Of a DNA stretch of 64,000 bases, positions 48,061-57,732 are shown in pieces. Below the pieces are notes generated by a model. That model saw nothing but the letters and a program-made list of their open reading frames with translations, was not told the origin of the DNA and made no database searches. The DNA comes from an uncultured Bacteroidia bacterium (GTDB taxonomy: Bacteria > Bacteroidota > Bacteroidia > Bacteroidales > UBA932): the NCBI GenBank assembly GCA_902785785.1, contig CADAAA010000005.1:1-64000 (forward strand). Direction: 5' to 3'. A program made the translations under genes and the position numbers. Position 1 is the first letter of the stretch; each line of letters begins with the position of its first letter.

Positions 48061-50130
48061 TTAGTCGACAAAGGTCATTTCGTCGAAGAGGTAGGATGCA
48101 TTGCCAATCCTGTCGATACAGAACAGGAGGTAACGGATGTCGAGGGAGATGTTGCGGCAGATCTCCGGGTCGAAGACAATGTCGCTCATCGTGCCTTCCC
48201 AGACGCGGTCGAAGTTGATGCCGATGAGGTTGCCGTCGGCATTGATGACCGGGCTGCCTGAGTTGCCTCCCGATGTATGGTTCGTCGCGAGGAAGCAGAC
48301 AGGCTGGCCTTCATGGCCTCCTTCGGCGTAGATGTCACGCAAGGTCTGCGGAATGTCATAATCGAAAATCTCTGGATTGTCCTTCTCGATGATACCCTTG
48401 AGGGTAGATACCGGATAATAGTAGATGCCGTCGGCGGGGGAGTAACCCTCTACGTGGCCATAGGCGACGCGCAGGGTGAGGTTGGCGTCAGGATAGAAGG
48501 CCTTGTCCTTCTCGAAGTCCATCTGCCCCTGCATGTAGTCGCGGTAGGCGAGGTTGATCTCGGAATTGACTTCGTTGATCACCGGCCTGAGTTCATCGTA
48601 GTACCAGCGGTAGAAAGCGTCGTACATTTCCATTGCCGGGTCTACTGCAACCTTGTCCTTGTCTTCAGCCTTGAGGGCCAGGACTTTTGCCTTGTCGGTA
48701 AGGATGGAGCCATTGAAGACATAGTCCCGCAGGGCTTCGATGCTGCCGAGCTCGGCGAGCTTCTCCTTGAACCATGCCGGCTTGAAATCATCGGACATGT
48801 TCTCATCGAAGGCTTTCATCACATCGACGAAATTCTCCTCGTCGATAGGTTGATAATAATCCTTGAAGAAGGATTCGGTGACGGAATGTACGGCATCCGC
48901 ATCGGGATAGGCATTCCTGAGACTGGATGCGAAGGACAGCAACTCGATGGTACGGGCGGTCTCGGTGTAATATTCGTATGCCAGATAATAGGGATTGCGG
49001 CGGGCGAACAGCTCTCCGAGCTTCTCCACGAGCCCCTCATAGCGCGTGCCTTTGGCCCAGGCGCTGAAGCGGCGCTCGTAATCGCGCTTGACCGCGACGA
49101 CGTCGTTCTTGTCAATGCCCTTGGCCTCGCCCTGCCATTTCTTCCAGGCGTTGGATACGCTCGCGGCCTTGGATGAATACTGGATACGTACGGCCTGGCT
49201 CTCGTCCATGTGCCTCTTGATATTGTCGAGCCTGAGGGTGCGGAGCGCGATCTTCTGAGGGTCTGAGACCTCGGAAACGTAACGCACATCCTCGGACATC
49301 GCGTACTCCTTGGTGCTGCCGGGGCAGCCGTACACGAAGGTGAAATCCCCCTCCTTCACGCCTGCGCGCGAAATCTTGAATGATTTCTTGGGGCGGTAGG
49401 GGACATTGTCAGCAGAGTAATCGGCGGGATTGTTGTCCTTGTCGGCATAGATGCGGAAAATGGAGAAATCGCCCGTATGGCGCGGCCACATCCAGTTGTC
49501 GGTGTCACCGCCGAACTTGCCGATGGAGGACGGCGGAGCGCCGACCAGGCGGACATCGCGATACACCCTGAACACGAACAGGAAGTACTGGTTGCCATAG
49601 TACAGTGCCTCGACGCTGGCGCGAAGGCCCTTGCCCTCCGCGGTCGCGGCCTTGGTCAGGACCGCGGAGTTGGCGCGCACGACGGAGTCGCGCTGCGCCT
49701 CGCTCATGGACGCGTCATATCCCTTCAGTACTGCGGCGGTGACATCATCCATCCTCTCGAGGAAACTCACGGTCAGGCCGGGATTGGGAAGCTCCTCTCC
49801 GCGGTTCATCGCCCAGAAACCGTCCTTGAGGTAGTCGTGCTCGACGCTCGAATGCCTCTGGATGTAGCTGTAGCCACAGTGGTGATTGGTGAACAGCAGG
49901 CCTTCATCAGAGACGAGCTCTCCGGTGCATCCGGAACCGAACAGTACGACGGCATCCTTCAAGGACGCCTGGTTGACGCTGTAAACGTCCTCGGCGGAAA
50001 GCTTGAAACCTTTGGCTTGCATATCGGCGATACGCTGCGAAATAAGAGCCGGCAGCCACATGCCTTCATCGGCCCTAAGAGGCTGAATGGCAGTGAGAAA
50101 AGCCAGCAGGAGGAGAAGATGTCTTTTCAT
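48061..50130 (-). CDS. dpp11: S46 family dipeptidyl-peptidase, DPP11-type (Asp/Glu-specific)
   Basis: The protein has 689 residues from the ATG at 50130, which gives a signal peptide ending at PLRAD. The S46 chymotrypsin-like halves supply the His in LLFTNHHCGYSY, the Asp in GGDTDNWMWPRHTGDF and Ser624 in GGNSGSPV. Eighteen residues after the Ser lies Arg642 in NFDRVWEG. In Porphyromonas this spacing is Ser655/Arg673, the Arg that gives DPP11 its preference for acidic P1 residues; DPP7 has Gly there. It would cut dipeptides from peptides in the periplasm. It diverges from the barrel-potABCD operon. Confidence 0.9.
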   Translation of the reverse strand: MKRHLLLLLAFLTAIQPLRADEGMWLPALISQRIADMQAKGFKLSAEDVYSVNQASLKDAVVLFGSGCTGELVSDEGLLFTNHHCGYSYIQRHSSVEHDYLKDGFWAMNRGEELPNPGLTVSFLERMDDVTAAVLKGYDASMSEAQRDSVVRANSAVLTKAATAEGKGLRASVEALYYGNQYFLFVFRVYRDVRLVGAPPSSIGKFGGDTDNWMWPRHTGDFSIFRIYADKDNNPADYSADNVPYRPKKSFKISRAGVKEGDFTFVYGCPGSTKEYAMSEDVRYVSEVSDPQKIALRTLRLDNIKRHMDESQAVRIQYSSKAASVSNAWKKWQGEAKGIDKNDVVAVKRDYERRFSAWAKGTRYEGLVEKLGELFARRNPYYLAYEYYTETARTIELLSFASSLRNAYPDADAVHSVTESFFKDYYQPIDEENFVDVMKAFDENMSDDFKPAWFKEKLAELGSIEALRDYVFNGSILTDKAKVLALKAEDKDKVAVDPAMEMYDAFYRWYYDELRPVINEVNSEINLAYRDYMQGQMDFEKDKAFYPDANLTLRVAYGHVEGYSPADGIYYYPVSTLKGIIEKDNPEIFDYDIPQTLRDIYAEGGHEGQPVCFLATNHTSGGNSGSPVINADGNLIGINFDRVWEGTMSDIVFDPEICRNISLDIRYLLFCIDRIGNASYLFDEMTFVD

Positions 50131-50154
50131 GTGGTCATTTTTTCTTTCGATTCG

Positions 50155-50162
50155 CAAAATTA
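50155..50162 (-). promoter_or_regulatory. -7 box for the S46 peptidase gene
   Basis: CAAAATTA on the plus strand is TAATTTTG on the minus strand, 24 bases before the ATG at 50130. It supports that start over the in-frame one at 50157. Confidence 0.45.
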
Positions 50163-50176
50163 ACTAAAATATGTCT

Positions 50177-50184
50177 TATATTTG
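50177..50184 (+). promoter_or_regulatory. -7 box for the barrel-potABCD operon
   Basis: TATATTTG matches TAnnTTTG and lies 40 bases before the ATG at 50225. It is back to back with the box at 50155-50162. Confidence 0.5.
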
Positions 50185-50224
50185 TACCCACAAGTTTAAC
50201 TAATCCCTTTTTTATGGTTGATAA

Positions 50225-51268
50225 ATGAGAAGAATACTTTTTTTGATTGCTGCTGCGCTGACCGTCAGCCTTGCCCAAGCGCAAGAAGTCGGGAACGTTG
50301 GAACTAGCGCCCAACTTTCAATCATTCCGCGAATTGACCTCAATCCGTACATCGGGTTCAATTCAGATGCCGGTACAGACTTCAGCTTATCGAATTCTTC
50401 TCTATATACCCTGTTCGAGGGTTCTTTCGGCGAGCATTTCTCCTATTCCATAATGAACCACTGGCTCTCGGAAGAGCCTGCTTCGCTGTATGAGGACACG
50501 TTCTTCCACAGTGATACGAACAATTGGCTCGACTGGGCCAACCTCACCTATTCTTCGGGCGATTTCTTCGTCACTTTCGGCAAGAATCCTCTGGCACTCG
50601 GCGTGTGGGAACAGGATGCCTATGACTATGAGTCCCACTTCGACATCAATACTACGGCATGGAACGAAATGCCAGTCTACCAGTGGGGAGCTGATTTCGG
50701 ATACTATCTTACTGAAGATATGTATGGTGTCCTCCAGTTGACCTCCTCGCCGTTTACCGAGACTCCTTTCCATAATGGCGTGTTCTCTGCAGGAGCGATG
50801 CTCCGCAACGACGGCGGTGATTTCAACTATATGGCATCCTTCAATGCCCTTGGCCTCGGTGACAATACATTCATCAAAATGCTCAATGCAGGAGGCCTTT
50901 ACTCCTTTGGAGACTTTGTGGCAGGTCTGGACCTCAGTTGGCACTATTTCCAGGATATATGGCTTAATGAAGCATCGGCCGCCGGAACGCTTGAGTACGA
51001 TCCTTCCGACAAACTGAACCTGATCTTCAAGGCCGGATACGAGGACTGTCTTGCAATGGACGGTTTCCCTGTGGTCCCCGGCGGTCCAAAGTCCTTTCCG
51101 CTTTATTGTGTCCCCGGACGATTCTTCGGCGGCCTGGCGGCTCACTATTTCCCGCTGAGGGACAATGACGCCCTCCGCCTGCACGCCGTCGTTGCATACG
51201 ACAACGGCTTCCCCGGTCTTTCCATCAATGTGGGAGCCCTGTACAACATCGCTATCAGAATCTATTAG
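50225..51268 (+). CDS. outer-membrane beta-barrel protein of the polyamine operon
   Basis: This 347-residue protein has a signal peptide (TVSLAQAQ) and a chain of short amphipathic, aromatic-rich strands that ends in NIAIRIY, so an outer-membrane barrel of about 14-18 strands is likely. I do not recognise the family. Acidic and aromatic loop residues are common (EEPASLYEDTFFHSDTNNWLDW). It starts the operon and lies only 12 bases before potA, followed by potB, potC and potD. A role as outer-membrane entry for polyamines is inferred from this position alone. A stray ATG at 50214 opens only a tiny frame. Confidence 0.7.
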   Translation: MRRILFLIAAALTVSLAQAQEVGNVGTSAQLSIIPRIDLNPYIGFNSDAGTDFSLSNSSLYTLFEGSFGEHFSYSIMNHWLSEEPASLYEDTFFHSDTNNWLDWANLTYSSGDFFVTFGKNPLALGVWEQDAYDYESHFDINTTAWNEMPVYQWGADFGYYLTEDMYGVLQLTSSPFTETPFHNGVFSAGAMLRNDGGDFNYMASFNALGLGDNTFIKMLNAGGLYSFGDFVAGLDLSWHYFQDIWLNEASAAGTLEYDPSDKLNLIFKAGYEDCLAMDGFPVVPGGPKSFPLYCVPGRFFGGLAAHYFPLRDNDALRLHAVVAYDNGFPGLSINVGALYNIAIRIY

Positions 51269-51280
51269 CCCATAGCTGCA

Positions 51281-52660
51281 ATGGCAAAGAAAATCATCGA
51301 AATCAAGAACGTCTCCAAGTCTTTCAGCGGCAAGGACGTTCTCAAGGACATCAATCTTTATATCAACCAGGGCGAGTTCCTAACTCTGCTGGGACCTTCC
51401 GGCTGCGGCAAGACCACGCTCCTGCGTATGATTGCCGGTTTCCTCAAGCCCGATGAGGGCTCCATCCTGCTTGACGGCAAGGACCTTGAGGGTACTTCTC
51501 CCTATGAGCGTCCTCTCAACACCGTCTTCCAGCGCTACGCCCTCTTTCCGCACCTGGACGTTTACGACAACATCGCCTTCGGTCTCAAGCTGAAGAAAGT
51601 CCCGCAGGAGGAGATCGACAAGCGCGTCCGCCGCGTGTTGAAGCTTGTCGCGATGTCCGACTATGAGGACCGCGATGTTGAGACCCTCTCCGGAGGCCAG
51701 CAACAGCGTATTGCCATCGCCCGCGCCATCGTCAACCAGCCCAAGGTCCTCCTGCTGGACGAGCCTCTCGCCGCGCTTGACCTCAAGATGCGCAAGGACA
51801 TGCAGATCGAGCTTAAGGAAATGCACAAGCAGCTGGGTATCACCTTCATATACGTTACCCACGACCAGGAGGAGGCGCTGACCCTCAGCGACACCGTCGT
51901 CGTGATGAACGAGGGCCGCATCCAGCAGATCGGCACTCCTACCGACATCTACAACGAGCCGGTCAATTCCTTCGTAGCGGATTTCATCGGTGAGAGCAAC
52001 ATCCTGAACGGTACGATGATCCGCGACCGCAAGGTCAGTTTCATAGGCCACGATTTCGACTGCGTCGATGAAGGCTTCGGCGAAAATGTCCCCGTGGATG
52101 TCGTCGTTCGTCCTGAAGATATCTATTTCACAAACGATCCCGCCAGGACCCAGTTCACCGCCAAGGTCAAGTCCTGCACCTTCAAGGGCGTCCACTACGA
52201 GATGTACGTGGACAGCGACACCGGCAATGAACTTATGATCCAGGATTACGATCCCTATCCCGTGGACAGCATCGTCAACCTCTATGTCGAGCCGGATGAC
52301 ATCCAGGTAATGAAGAAGGAGAGGGTGGCGAACGTCCTCGAAGCCAAGGTGGTAGGAGAAGGCAAGGTGGAAATGCTTGGAGGAGAATTCGAATGCTCCA
52401 CTGAAGGATTCGAGGAGGGTGACGAGGTCTTGGCGACTGTCGCTTTCGACAAGGTCGAACTCCTTGACGACCTCGAGGAGGGCGTGCTCGACGGAGACGT
52501 ACATTTCATCCTCTACAAGGGCGACCATTATCACCTGACCATCAAGGTCGGGGACGAGGGCTTCCTCTACGTCGACACCAACGACATCTGGGACAAGGGT
52601 GATCTTGTCGCCATCAATATTGCAGCAACCGATATCAAACTGAACAGGAAAAATGACTAA
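51281..52660 (+). CDS. potA: spermidine/putrescine ABC transporter ATP-binding protein
   Basis: This 459-residue ATPase has Walker [10 protein letters not shown], signature LSGGQQQR, Walker [13 protein letters not shown] and the H-loop [14 protein letters not shown], and [15 protein letters not shown] fits PotA Q-loops. The C-terminal part (residues 240-459) is a TOBE region about 80 residues longer than in E. coli PotA, with what looks like two TOBE repeats. It powers uptake through PotBC at the inner membrane. The potB start overlaps its end by eight bases. Confidence 0.92.
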   Translation: MAKKIIEIKNVSKSFSGKDVLKDINLYINQGEFLTLLGPSGCGKTTLLRMIAGFLKPDEGSILLDGKDLEGTSPYERPLNTVFQRYALFPHLDVYDNIAFGLKLKKVPQEEIDKRVRRVLKLVAMSDYEDRDVETLSGGQQQRIAIARAIVNQPKVLLLDEPLAALDLKMRKDMQIELKEMHKQLGITFIYVTHDQEEALTLSDTVVVMNEGRIQQIGTPTDIYNEPVNSFVADFIGESNILNGTMIRDRKVSFIGHDFDCVDEGFGENVPVDVVVRPEDIYFTNDPARTQFTAKVKSCTFKGVHYEMYVDSDTGNELMIQDYDPYPVDSIVNLYVEPDDIQVMKKERVANVLEAKVVGEGKVEMLGGEFECSTEGFEEGDEVLATVAFDKVELLDDLEEGVLDGDVHFILYKGDHYHLTIKVGDEGFLYVDTNDIWDKGDLVAINIAATDIKLNRKND

Positions 52661-53423
52661 GAGAAGCAACTGGAGCATCCCGTACTTCATTTTCCTGGTC
52701 TTGTTCGTCATCCTGCCCCTGGTTCTCGTCATCGTATATGCGTTCCAGAGCAATGAAGGAGGGTTCACCCTCGCGAACATCGGAAAATTCTTCTCCGACT
52801 CGGATGCCATTTCGACCTTTGCACTTTCGCTTGAGGTCGCCATTGAGAATACATTGATATGCATCCTGTTGGGTTATCCCGCAGCTTACATTCTCGCCGA
52901 CAAGCAGCTCAACCGTTCGGCCGTCACTATCGTGCTGTTCATCCTCCCTATGTGGATAAATGCGCTGATGCGTACGCTGGCCACTACCGAGCTCTTCAAC
53001 GTGCTGGGCTTCACCCTCGGGAAGGGCACCTTGCTCTTCGGTATGGTCTATGACTACCTGCCGTTCATGATCTATCCCATCTACAATATTCTCCAGAAGA
53101 TGGACAAGTCATACGGCGAGGCTGCCGAGGATCTCGGAGCTACTCCTCTGCAGGTGTTCACCAAGGTTACGTTACCGCTTTCGATGCCGGGCATCATGAG
53201 CGGCGTGATGATGGTGTTCATGCCTACGGTCTCGACCTTTGCCATCGCTGAGTTCCTGACCAACAACAAGATCAAGCTCTTCGGTACCATCATCCAGGAG
53301 AACATCAATTCCTCGATGTGGAACTACGGCTCCGCCCTGGCCTTGATAATGCTTATCATCATCGGTATAACTTCGCTGTTCTCGAGCGAGGACAGCAACG
53401 CTGCTGAAGGAGGGCTGATCTGA
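52653..53423 (+). CDS. potB: spermidine/putrescine ABC transporter permease
   Basis: This 256-residue protein has six helices of the ABC type 1 permease fold. The EAA loop [28 protein letters not shown] contacts PotA. The sequence [19 protein letters not shown] is typical of PotB/PotH. It overlaps potA by eight bases and shares its last base with the potC start. It is slightly shorter than the E. coli protein. Confidence 0.92.
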   Translation: MTKRSNWSIPYFIFLVLFVILPLVLVIVYAFQSNEGGFTLANIGKFFSDSDAISTFALSLEVAIENTLICILLGYPAAYILADKQLNRSAVTIVLFILPMWINALMRTLATTELFNVLGFTLGKGTLLFGMVYDYLPFMIYPIYNILQKMDKSYGEAAEDLGATPLQVFTKVTLPLSMPGIMSGVMMVFMPTVSTFAIAEFLTNNKIKLFGTIIQENINSSMWNYGSALALIMLIIIGITSLFSSEDSNAAEGGLI

Positions 53424-54223
53424 TGAAAAGGTTTTTCGCAAAACTCTATATCGGGATACTGCTGGTCATCCTCTATGCACCGCTGGTATTCATAGCCGTT
53501 TTCTCTTTCACCGAGGCCAAGGCCCTCGGCAACTGGACGGGCTTCTCTACGCACTTGTATCAGTCTCTCTTCACGGGAGGCATGCAGGGTGGCAGCGGAC
53601 TGATGAAAGCTGTCGAGAACACCCTCGTCATCGCCATTATCTCTGCGGCCGTGGCTACATTGCTCGGTACCATCGCAGCCATCGGCATCCACAACCTCAA
53701 GGGTAGGAAGAAACAGGCCATCATGTTCATGAACAACATCCCGATGATCAATCCTGACATCATCATCGGCGTGTCGCTCTTCCTGCTGTTCGTGTTCCTC
53801 CACATCAGCCAGGGCATGCTTACGGTCATCCTCGCGCACATCTCATTCTGTACGCCTTATGTTGTGCTTAGCGTCCTTCCCAAGCTGTCCCAGATGAACC
53901 CCAATATCTATGAGGCTGCCCTTGACCTTGGAGCTACCCCACATCAGGCACTTTGGAAGGTTATGGTCCCCCAGCTCAGGCCCGGAATGCTCTCGGGATT
54001 CATCCTCGCGTTCACGATGTCACTCGACGATTTTGCCGTGACCTTCTTCACGCGCGGAACGGTGGGTCTTGAGACCCTCTCCACATACATCTACGCTGAT
54101 GCCCGCAAGGGTGGTCTCACTCCGGAGCTCCGTCCGCTGATGACCATCATCTTCATCGTCATCCTTGTACTCTTGATAATCATTAATTTGCGTCAGGCCA
54201 AGGCGCAGAAGGAAGCAAAATGA
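53423..54223 (+). CDS. potC: spermidine/putrescine ABC transporter permease
   Basis: This 266-residue, six-helix permease pairs with PotB. It shows the EAA loop YEAALDLGATPHQALWKVMVPQLRPGMLSG and the PotC-type AFTMSLDDFAVTFFTRG region. The start codon overlaps the potB stop by one base, and its end overlaps potD by four bases. The family length is normal. Confidence 0.93.
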   Translation: MKRFFAKLYIGILLVILYAPLVFIAVFSFTEAKALGNWTGFSTHLYQSLFTGGMQGGSGLMKAVENTLVIAIISAAVATLLGTIAAIGIHNLKGRKKQAIMFMNNIPMINPDIIIGVSLFLLFVFLHISQGMLTVILAHISFCTPYVVLSVLPKLSQMNPNIYEAALDLGATPHQALWKVMVPQLRPGMLSGFILAFTMSLDDFAVTFFTRGTVGLETLSTYIYADARKGGLTPELRPLMTIIFIVILVLLIIINLRQAKAQKEAK

Positions 54224-55533
54224 AAAGAATAGCCCACATCGCAGCCCTGCTGGCGCTGTGCCTGCTGGCGTCCTGCGGCACTGACCGTGAACATATCCTC
54301 AAGGTCTACAACTGGGGAGACTATATCGATGAGGAACTCATTCCCGAATTCGAACAGTGGTACGAGGAGCAGACCGGCGAACCGGTCAAGGTCGTCTATC
54401 AGACCTTTGATATCAATGAGACCATGCTCTCGAAGATCGAGAAAGGCCATGAGGACTTCGATGTCGTCTGTCCTTCGGACTACATCATCCAGCGTATGCT
54501 GAATGAAGGCCTTCTCCTTCCTATCAACAAGCAGTTCGGGAATACCCCCAACTATATAGATGCCAACGTCTCTCCATACATCAGGGGAGTGTTCTCCAAG
54601 ATCGCTGACGGCGGTATAGATGCCAATGACTATTCCGTGGGTTACATGTGGGGAACGACCGGCATCCTTTACAATGCCAAGTACGTCGACCCCGAAGATG
54701 TAAAGTCCTGGGATGTCATCCGCAACCCAAAATACGCCGACAAGATCTTCATCAAGGACGCCGCCCGCGACGTTTACTGTCCAATCAATATCTTCTTGCA
54801 CCAGAATGAGTTGAAGGCTGGTGAAGTGACGATGGACGAGCTGATGATGGATTCGTCGGACGAGAGCCTGGAGGCTTTCGAGGCTTTCATGGCCCAGGTC
54901 AAGCCTCTCGTAGCTGGATGGGAAGCCGATTTCGGAAAGGAGCAGATGACGCAGGAGCGCGGCTGGCTCAATTTTACCTGGAGCGGTGATGCCGAATGGG
55001 CGATGATGGAGGCCAGGGACTTGGGCGTCGACCTGAGATATGAGGTGCCGCAGGAGGGCAGCAATGTCTGGTTCGACGGCTGGGTTATTCCCAAGTATGC
55101 CCGTAACGTCAAGGCTGCAAGTTACTTCATCAATTTCCTCTGCATTCCGGAGAATGCCATTCGCAACATGGACTACATCGGTTATGTCAGTACTGTGACT
55201 TCGCCGGAGATACTCGAGGCTATGGAAGATGAGTCGTTCGAGGAGACAGTGGACGTACGCTACCTGTTCGGGGACATCGAAGGTGCAGGTGATGCACATC
55301 TCGACCCGACCCTGTATCCTGACGCTTCAGTGATTGAGCGCTGCGTTATGATGCGCGACTGGGGTGAGGATACCCCGAAGCTTATCACCACCTGGAGCCG
55401 AGTGAAGGGCTCGAATGCCAATGCCATGACAATGATTGTCATCGGCCTGTTCTTCGCTGTCCTGCTTGTGCTGGGTATAAGGAAGAAATTCTTCAGCAAG
55501 CGCCGTCGCCGTCACCACTACAGGAAGAAATAG
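54220..55533 (+). CDS. potD: spermidine/putrescine-binding lipoprotein with C-terminal membrane helix and basic tail
   Basis: This 437-residue protein has a lipobox (LLASC, Cys19) and the PotD fold: LKVYNWGDYIDEEL, FDVVCPSDYIIQRM, YMWGTTGILYN and YEVPQEGSNVWFDGWVIPKYA. PotD proteins usually end near 350 residues. Here a further 80 follow, with a hydrophobic helix at residues 402-420 and the tail KKFFSKRRRRHHYRKK in the cytoplasm if the helix spans the membrane. The lipid anchor and the helix would together hold it in the inner membrane. The last 13 residues are encoded opposite the end of the convergent flavoprotein gene (41-base overlap). Confidence 0.9.
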   Translation: MKRIAHIAALLALCLLASCGTDREHILKVYNWGDYIDEELIPEFEQWYEEQTGEPVKVVYQTFDINETMLSKIEKGHEDFDVVCPSDYIIQRMLNEGLLLPINKQFGNTPNYIDANVSPYIRGVFSKIADGGIDANDYSVGYMWGTTGILYNAKYVDPEDVKSWDVIRNPKYADKIFIKDAARDVYCPINIFLHQNELKAGEVTMDELMMDSSDESLEAFEAFMAQVKPLVAGWEADFGKEQMTQERGWLNFTWSGDAEWAMMEARDLGVDLRYEVPQEGSNVWFDGWVIPKYARNVKAASYFINFLCIPENAIRNMDYIGYVSTVTSPEILEAMEDESFEETVDVRYLFGDIEGAGDAHLDPTLYPDASVIERCVMMRDWGEDTPKLITTWSRVKGSNANAMTMIVIGLFFAVLLVLGIRKKFFSKRRRRHHYRKK

Positions 55534-56740
55534 CATCCGCTACCGTATAGGCCATCGACCAGGCCGCCTGGAGGTTGAACCCTCCGGTGATCGCATCTAC
55601 ATCCAGGACTTCGCCCGCAAAGTGGAGTCCTGGATGCTTTTTTGACTCAAGGGTATTGAGCGAGACTTCCGAGAGCGATACGCCTCCGCATGTGACGAAC
55701 TCGTCCTTGAAACGGCAGCGTCCGGTGATCGTATAGGCATCGCAGGCGAGGCTGGAGGCGAGGCGGGCCATGCCGCGGGAGCCGGTCTCCGCCCAGCGGA
55801 GATCCTCCCGCAGGCCCGCCCGGGCAGCGATGTGCCGCCACAGGCGGCCCGTGAGCGCTGCCGGGCAGGTGGAGACCACCTGCTTGTGCGGGCTCTCCGA
55901 AGCCATTTCCTGCAACAGTTCCATGCATTCGGTTTCCCTTGCCGTTCCAAGCCAGGATATATTCAGGGTACCGCGATAGCCTTTGTCCGCAAGGTCCCTG
56001 GCGGCGTACGATGACAGTTTGAGGATAGCAGGGCCGCTTACGCCCCAATCGGTCAGCAGAAGGGCTCCTCGAGCCTTGAATGATGTTCCGGCCAAACCTA
56101 CGAGTGCGTCGTTCACGACAGCACCCATCAAGGACTTCAGCGATTCGTCACCGATATTGAATGTAAACAATGAAGGTACAGGAGCGACTGTCTCCAATCC
56201 CAGCGGAGACAGTATGGAAAGCCCTCCGGCAGTGGGGGAGCCTCCCGTCGTCAAAACTACCTTGTCGGCTTCGAAACAGGGCAGGGAAGAGCCACTGAAG
56301 GCGATACGGAAGATGCCATCGATGTTTTCTAAGGATGTAACCCTATGTCGACAGATAACTTTAACGCCTGCCAGCCTCATGGCTCGTTCAAGCGCGCGCA
56401 CGATGTCCATCGCATCCTGTGATGCGGGGAATACGCAGCCGTCCTCCATTATGACGGACGGCACGCCCTCATTTTCAAACCAACGCCTCGCATCCTCTGG
56501 CCCGAAATGCATCAGGGCGCGTTTCATTAGCCGCGCGCCCCTCGGATAGGCTTCTTCAAGCCTGCCTATATTCTCAAATGAATTGGTGAAATTGCACCTG
56601 CCGCCACCAGTAATCGCCACTTTGGCAAGTGGCTTTGTGCCGCCCTCGAAAACGGTCACCTCCGCTTCTGGGAGGCGACGCTTGATCTCCGCGGCGCAAA
56701 GGCATCCGGCTGCGCCTGCTCCGATGACGGCGACGCGCAT
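55493..56740 (-). CDS. YhiN/HI0933-family FAD-dependent oxidoreductase
   Basis: The protein has 415 residues from the ATG at 56740; the frame is open to 56791, but that lies inside the upstream gene. The N-terminal Rossmann motif VIGAGAAGCLCAAE and the ITGGGRCNFTNS segment are marks of the HI0933 flavoprotein family, as are TTGGSP and the C-terminal GEVLDVDAITGGFNLQAAWSMA. The function of the family is unsettled. It starts one base after the YitT stop, and its 3' end overlaps potD by 41 bases on the opposite strand. Confidence 0.9.
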   Translation of the reverse strand: MRVAVIGAGAAGCLCAAEIKRRLPEAEVTVFEGGTKPLAKVAITGGGRCNFTNSFENIGRLEEAYPRGARLMKRALMHFGPEDARRWFENEGVPSVIMEDGCVFPASQDAMDIVRALERAMRLAGVKVICRHRVTSLENIDGIFRIAFSGSSLPCFEADKVVLTTGGSPTAGGLSILSPLGLETVAPVPSLFTFNIGDESLKSLMGAVVNDALVGLAGTSFKARGALLLTDWGVSGPAILKLSSYAARDLADKGYRGTLNISWLGTARETECMELLQEMASESPHKQVVSTCPAALTGRLWRHIAARAGLREDLRWAETGSRGMARLASSLACDAYTITGRCRFKDEFVTCGGVSLSEVSLNTLESKKHPGLHFAGEVLDVDAITGGFNLQAAWSMAYTVADAISSCSGDGDGAC

Positions 56741-56741
56741 G

Positions 56742-57659
56742 TCAACGCTTGCGTGAATGCTGGTGCCAGAGGCCGTAGACCTCGCTGACATTGCCGGCGG
56801 TAGTGAAAGCCTTGATCTCGCTGTCCTTCATGAAAGCCATGAGATTGGCGAACTCCTCCTGCGTCAACAGGGCCTGGATCTCCATGTTCTTCTCGCCGGA
56901 ATACCCTCCGGTGACTTCATAGAGGCTGCATCCGCGTTGTAGATTCTCGATGATGAATTCGCGTATGCGCTCATGCTCGGAGGAGATGATACAGACGCGC
57001 TTGCGCTTGTTGATGCTGGCAGTGAAGTAGTCGATGCACAGGCCATTGATGAAGGTGCCGAGTATGCCGATGACCACCATGCGGAAAGGATTGATGGCGA
57101 ATGCGCTGCAGCAGATGATGATGCCCGCGACGGATACCGAAGTCCCTATATCGAGATGGAAATACTTGTTCACGATCTTTCCGAGGATATCGAGTCCTCC
57201 GGTAGAAGCGTTGATATTGAACAGGATGGACTGTGATATGCTGAGCAGAAGTACGAAGCATAGGAGGTCGAACCACGGATCGTTCATGATGGATGTCTGG
57301 CCTGGTTCGGTAAGGAAGTTGGCCACGGGATATATCTTCTCCCAGAGGTCCATGAGTGGACCCAGGATAAGTGCTGTATAGACCGTTTTCAGCCCGAATT
57401 CAGAGCCTATGAGCACATAGGCAAGGACAAGCAGTATCGCATTGATGATCACGATGACGGTACTGACCTTTATGCTGATACCGATGCCCTCGAAAACTGC
57501 CGCTAGGACGATGGACAGACCGGAGATGCTTCCGATGATGATCTTGCTTGGTACGAGGAAATAATTGACTGCAGCCGCTCCGACGAGCATGCCGAGGGTC
57601 ATGATGATGAGCTCCTTCCAGAATTTCCAGGTTTTCAGTGTTTCAATTATTTTTTTCAT
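56742..57659 (-). CDS. YitT family membrane protein (DUF161 plus DUF2179)
   Basis: The protein has 305 residues from the ATG at 57659; the upstream open frame to 57764 contains the promoter. Six hydrophobic segments fill the first 200 residues (NYFLVPSKIIIGSISGLSIVL, ILFNINASTGGLDILGKIVN), followed by a soluble DUF2179 domain with TGGYSGEKNMEIQALLTQEEF. The family is widespread and of unknown transport role. It is the first gene of a two-gene unit with the HI0933-like flavoprotein. Confidence 0.9.
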   Translation of the reverse strand: MKKIIETLKTWKFWKELIIMTLGMLVGAAAVNYFLVPSKIIIGSISGLSIVLAAVFEGIGISIKVSTVIVIINAILLVLAYVLIGSEFGLKTVYTALILGPLMDLWEKIYPVANFLTEPGQTSIMNDPWFDLLCFVLLLSISQSILFNINASTGGLDILGKIVNKYFHLDIGTSVSVAGIIICCSAFAINPFRMVVIGILGTFINGLCIDYFTASINKRKRVCIISSEHERIREFIIENLQRGCSLYEVTGGYSGEKNMEIQALLTQEEFANLMAFMKDSEIKAFTTAGNVSEVYGLWHQHSRKR

Positions 57660-57678
57660 CTTGTGGTTATGGGGGATG

Positions 57679-57686
57679 CAAATATA
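57679..57686 (-). promoter_or_regulatory. -7 box for the YitT gene
   Basis: CAAATATA on the plus strand is TATATTTG on the minus strand, 19 bases before the ATG at 57659. It fits the divergent layout with the box at 57701-57708. Confidence 0.5.
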
Positions 57687-57700
57687 TAAAATATTTGAGG

Positions 57701-57708
57701 TAAATTTG
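57701..57708 (+). promoter_or_regulatory. -7 box for the nucleoside kinase gene
   Basis: TAAATTTG fits TAnnTTTG and lies 24 bases before the ATG at 57733. It supports this start over the longer frame beginning at 57565. Confidence 0.5.
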
Positions 57709-57732
57709 CGTAAAACAATAACCAATTCCTCC

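Noticed and set aside
51380-52864. Minus-strand frame of 494 codons opposite potA and potB
   Set aside because: Strong PotA Walker motifs on the plus strand; the antisense product has no recognisable feature.
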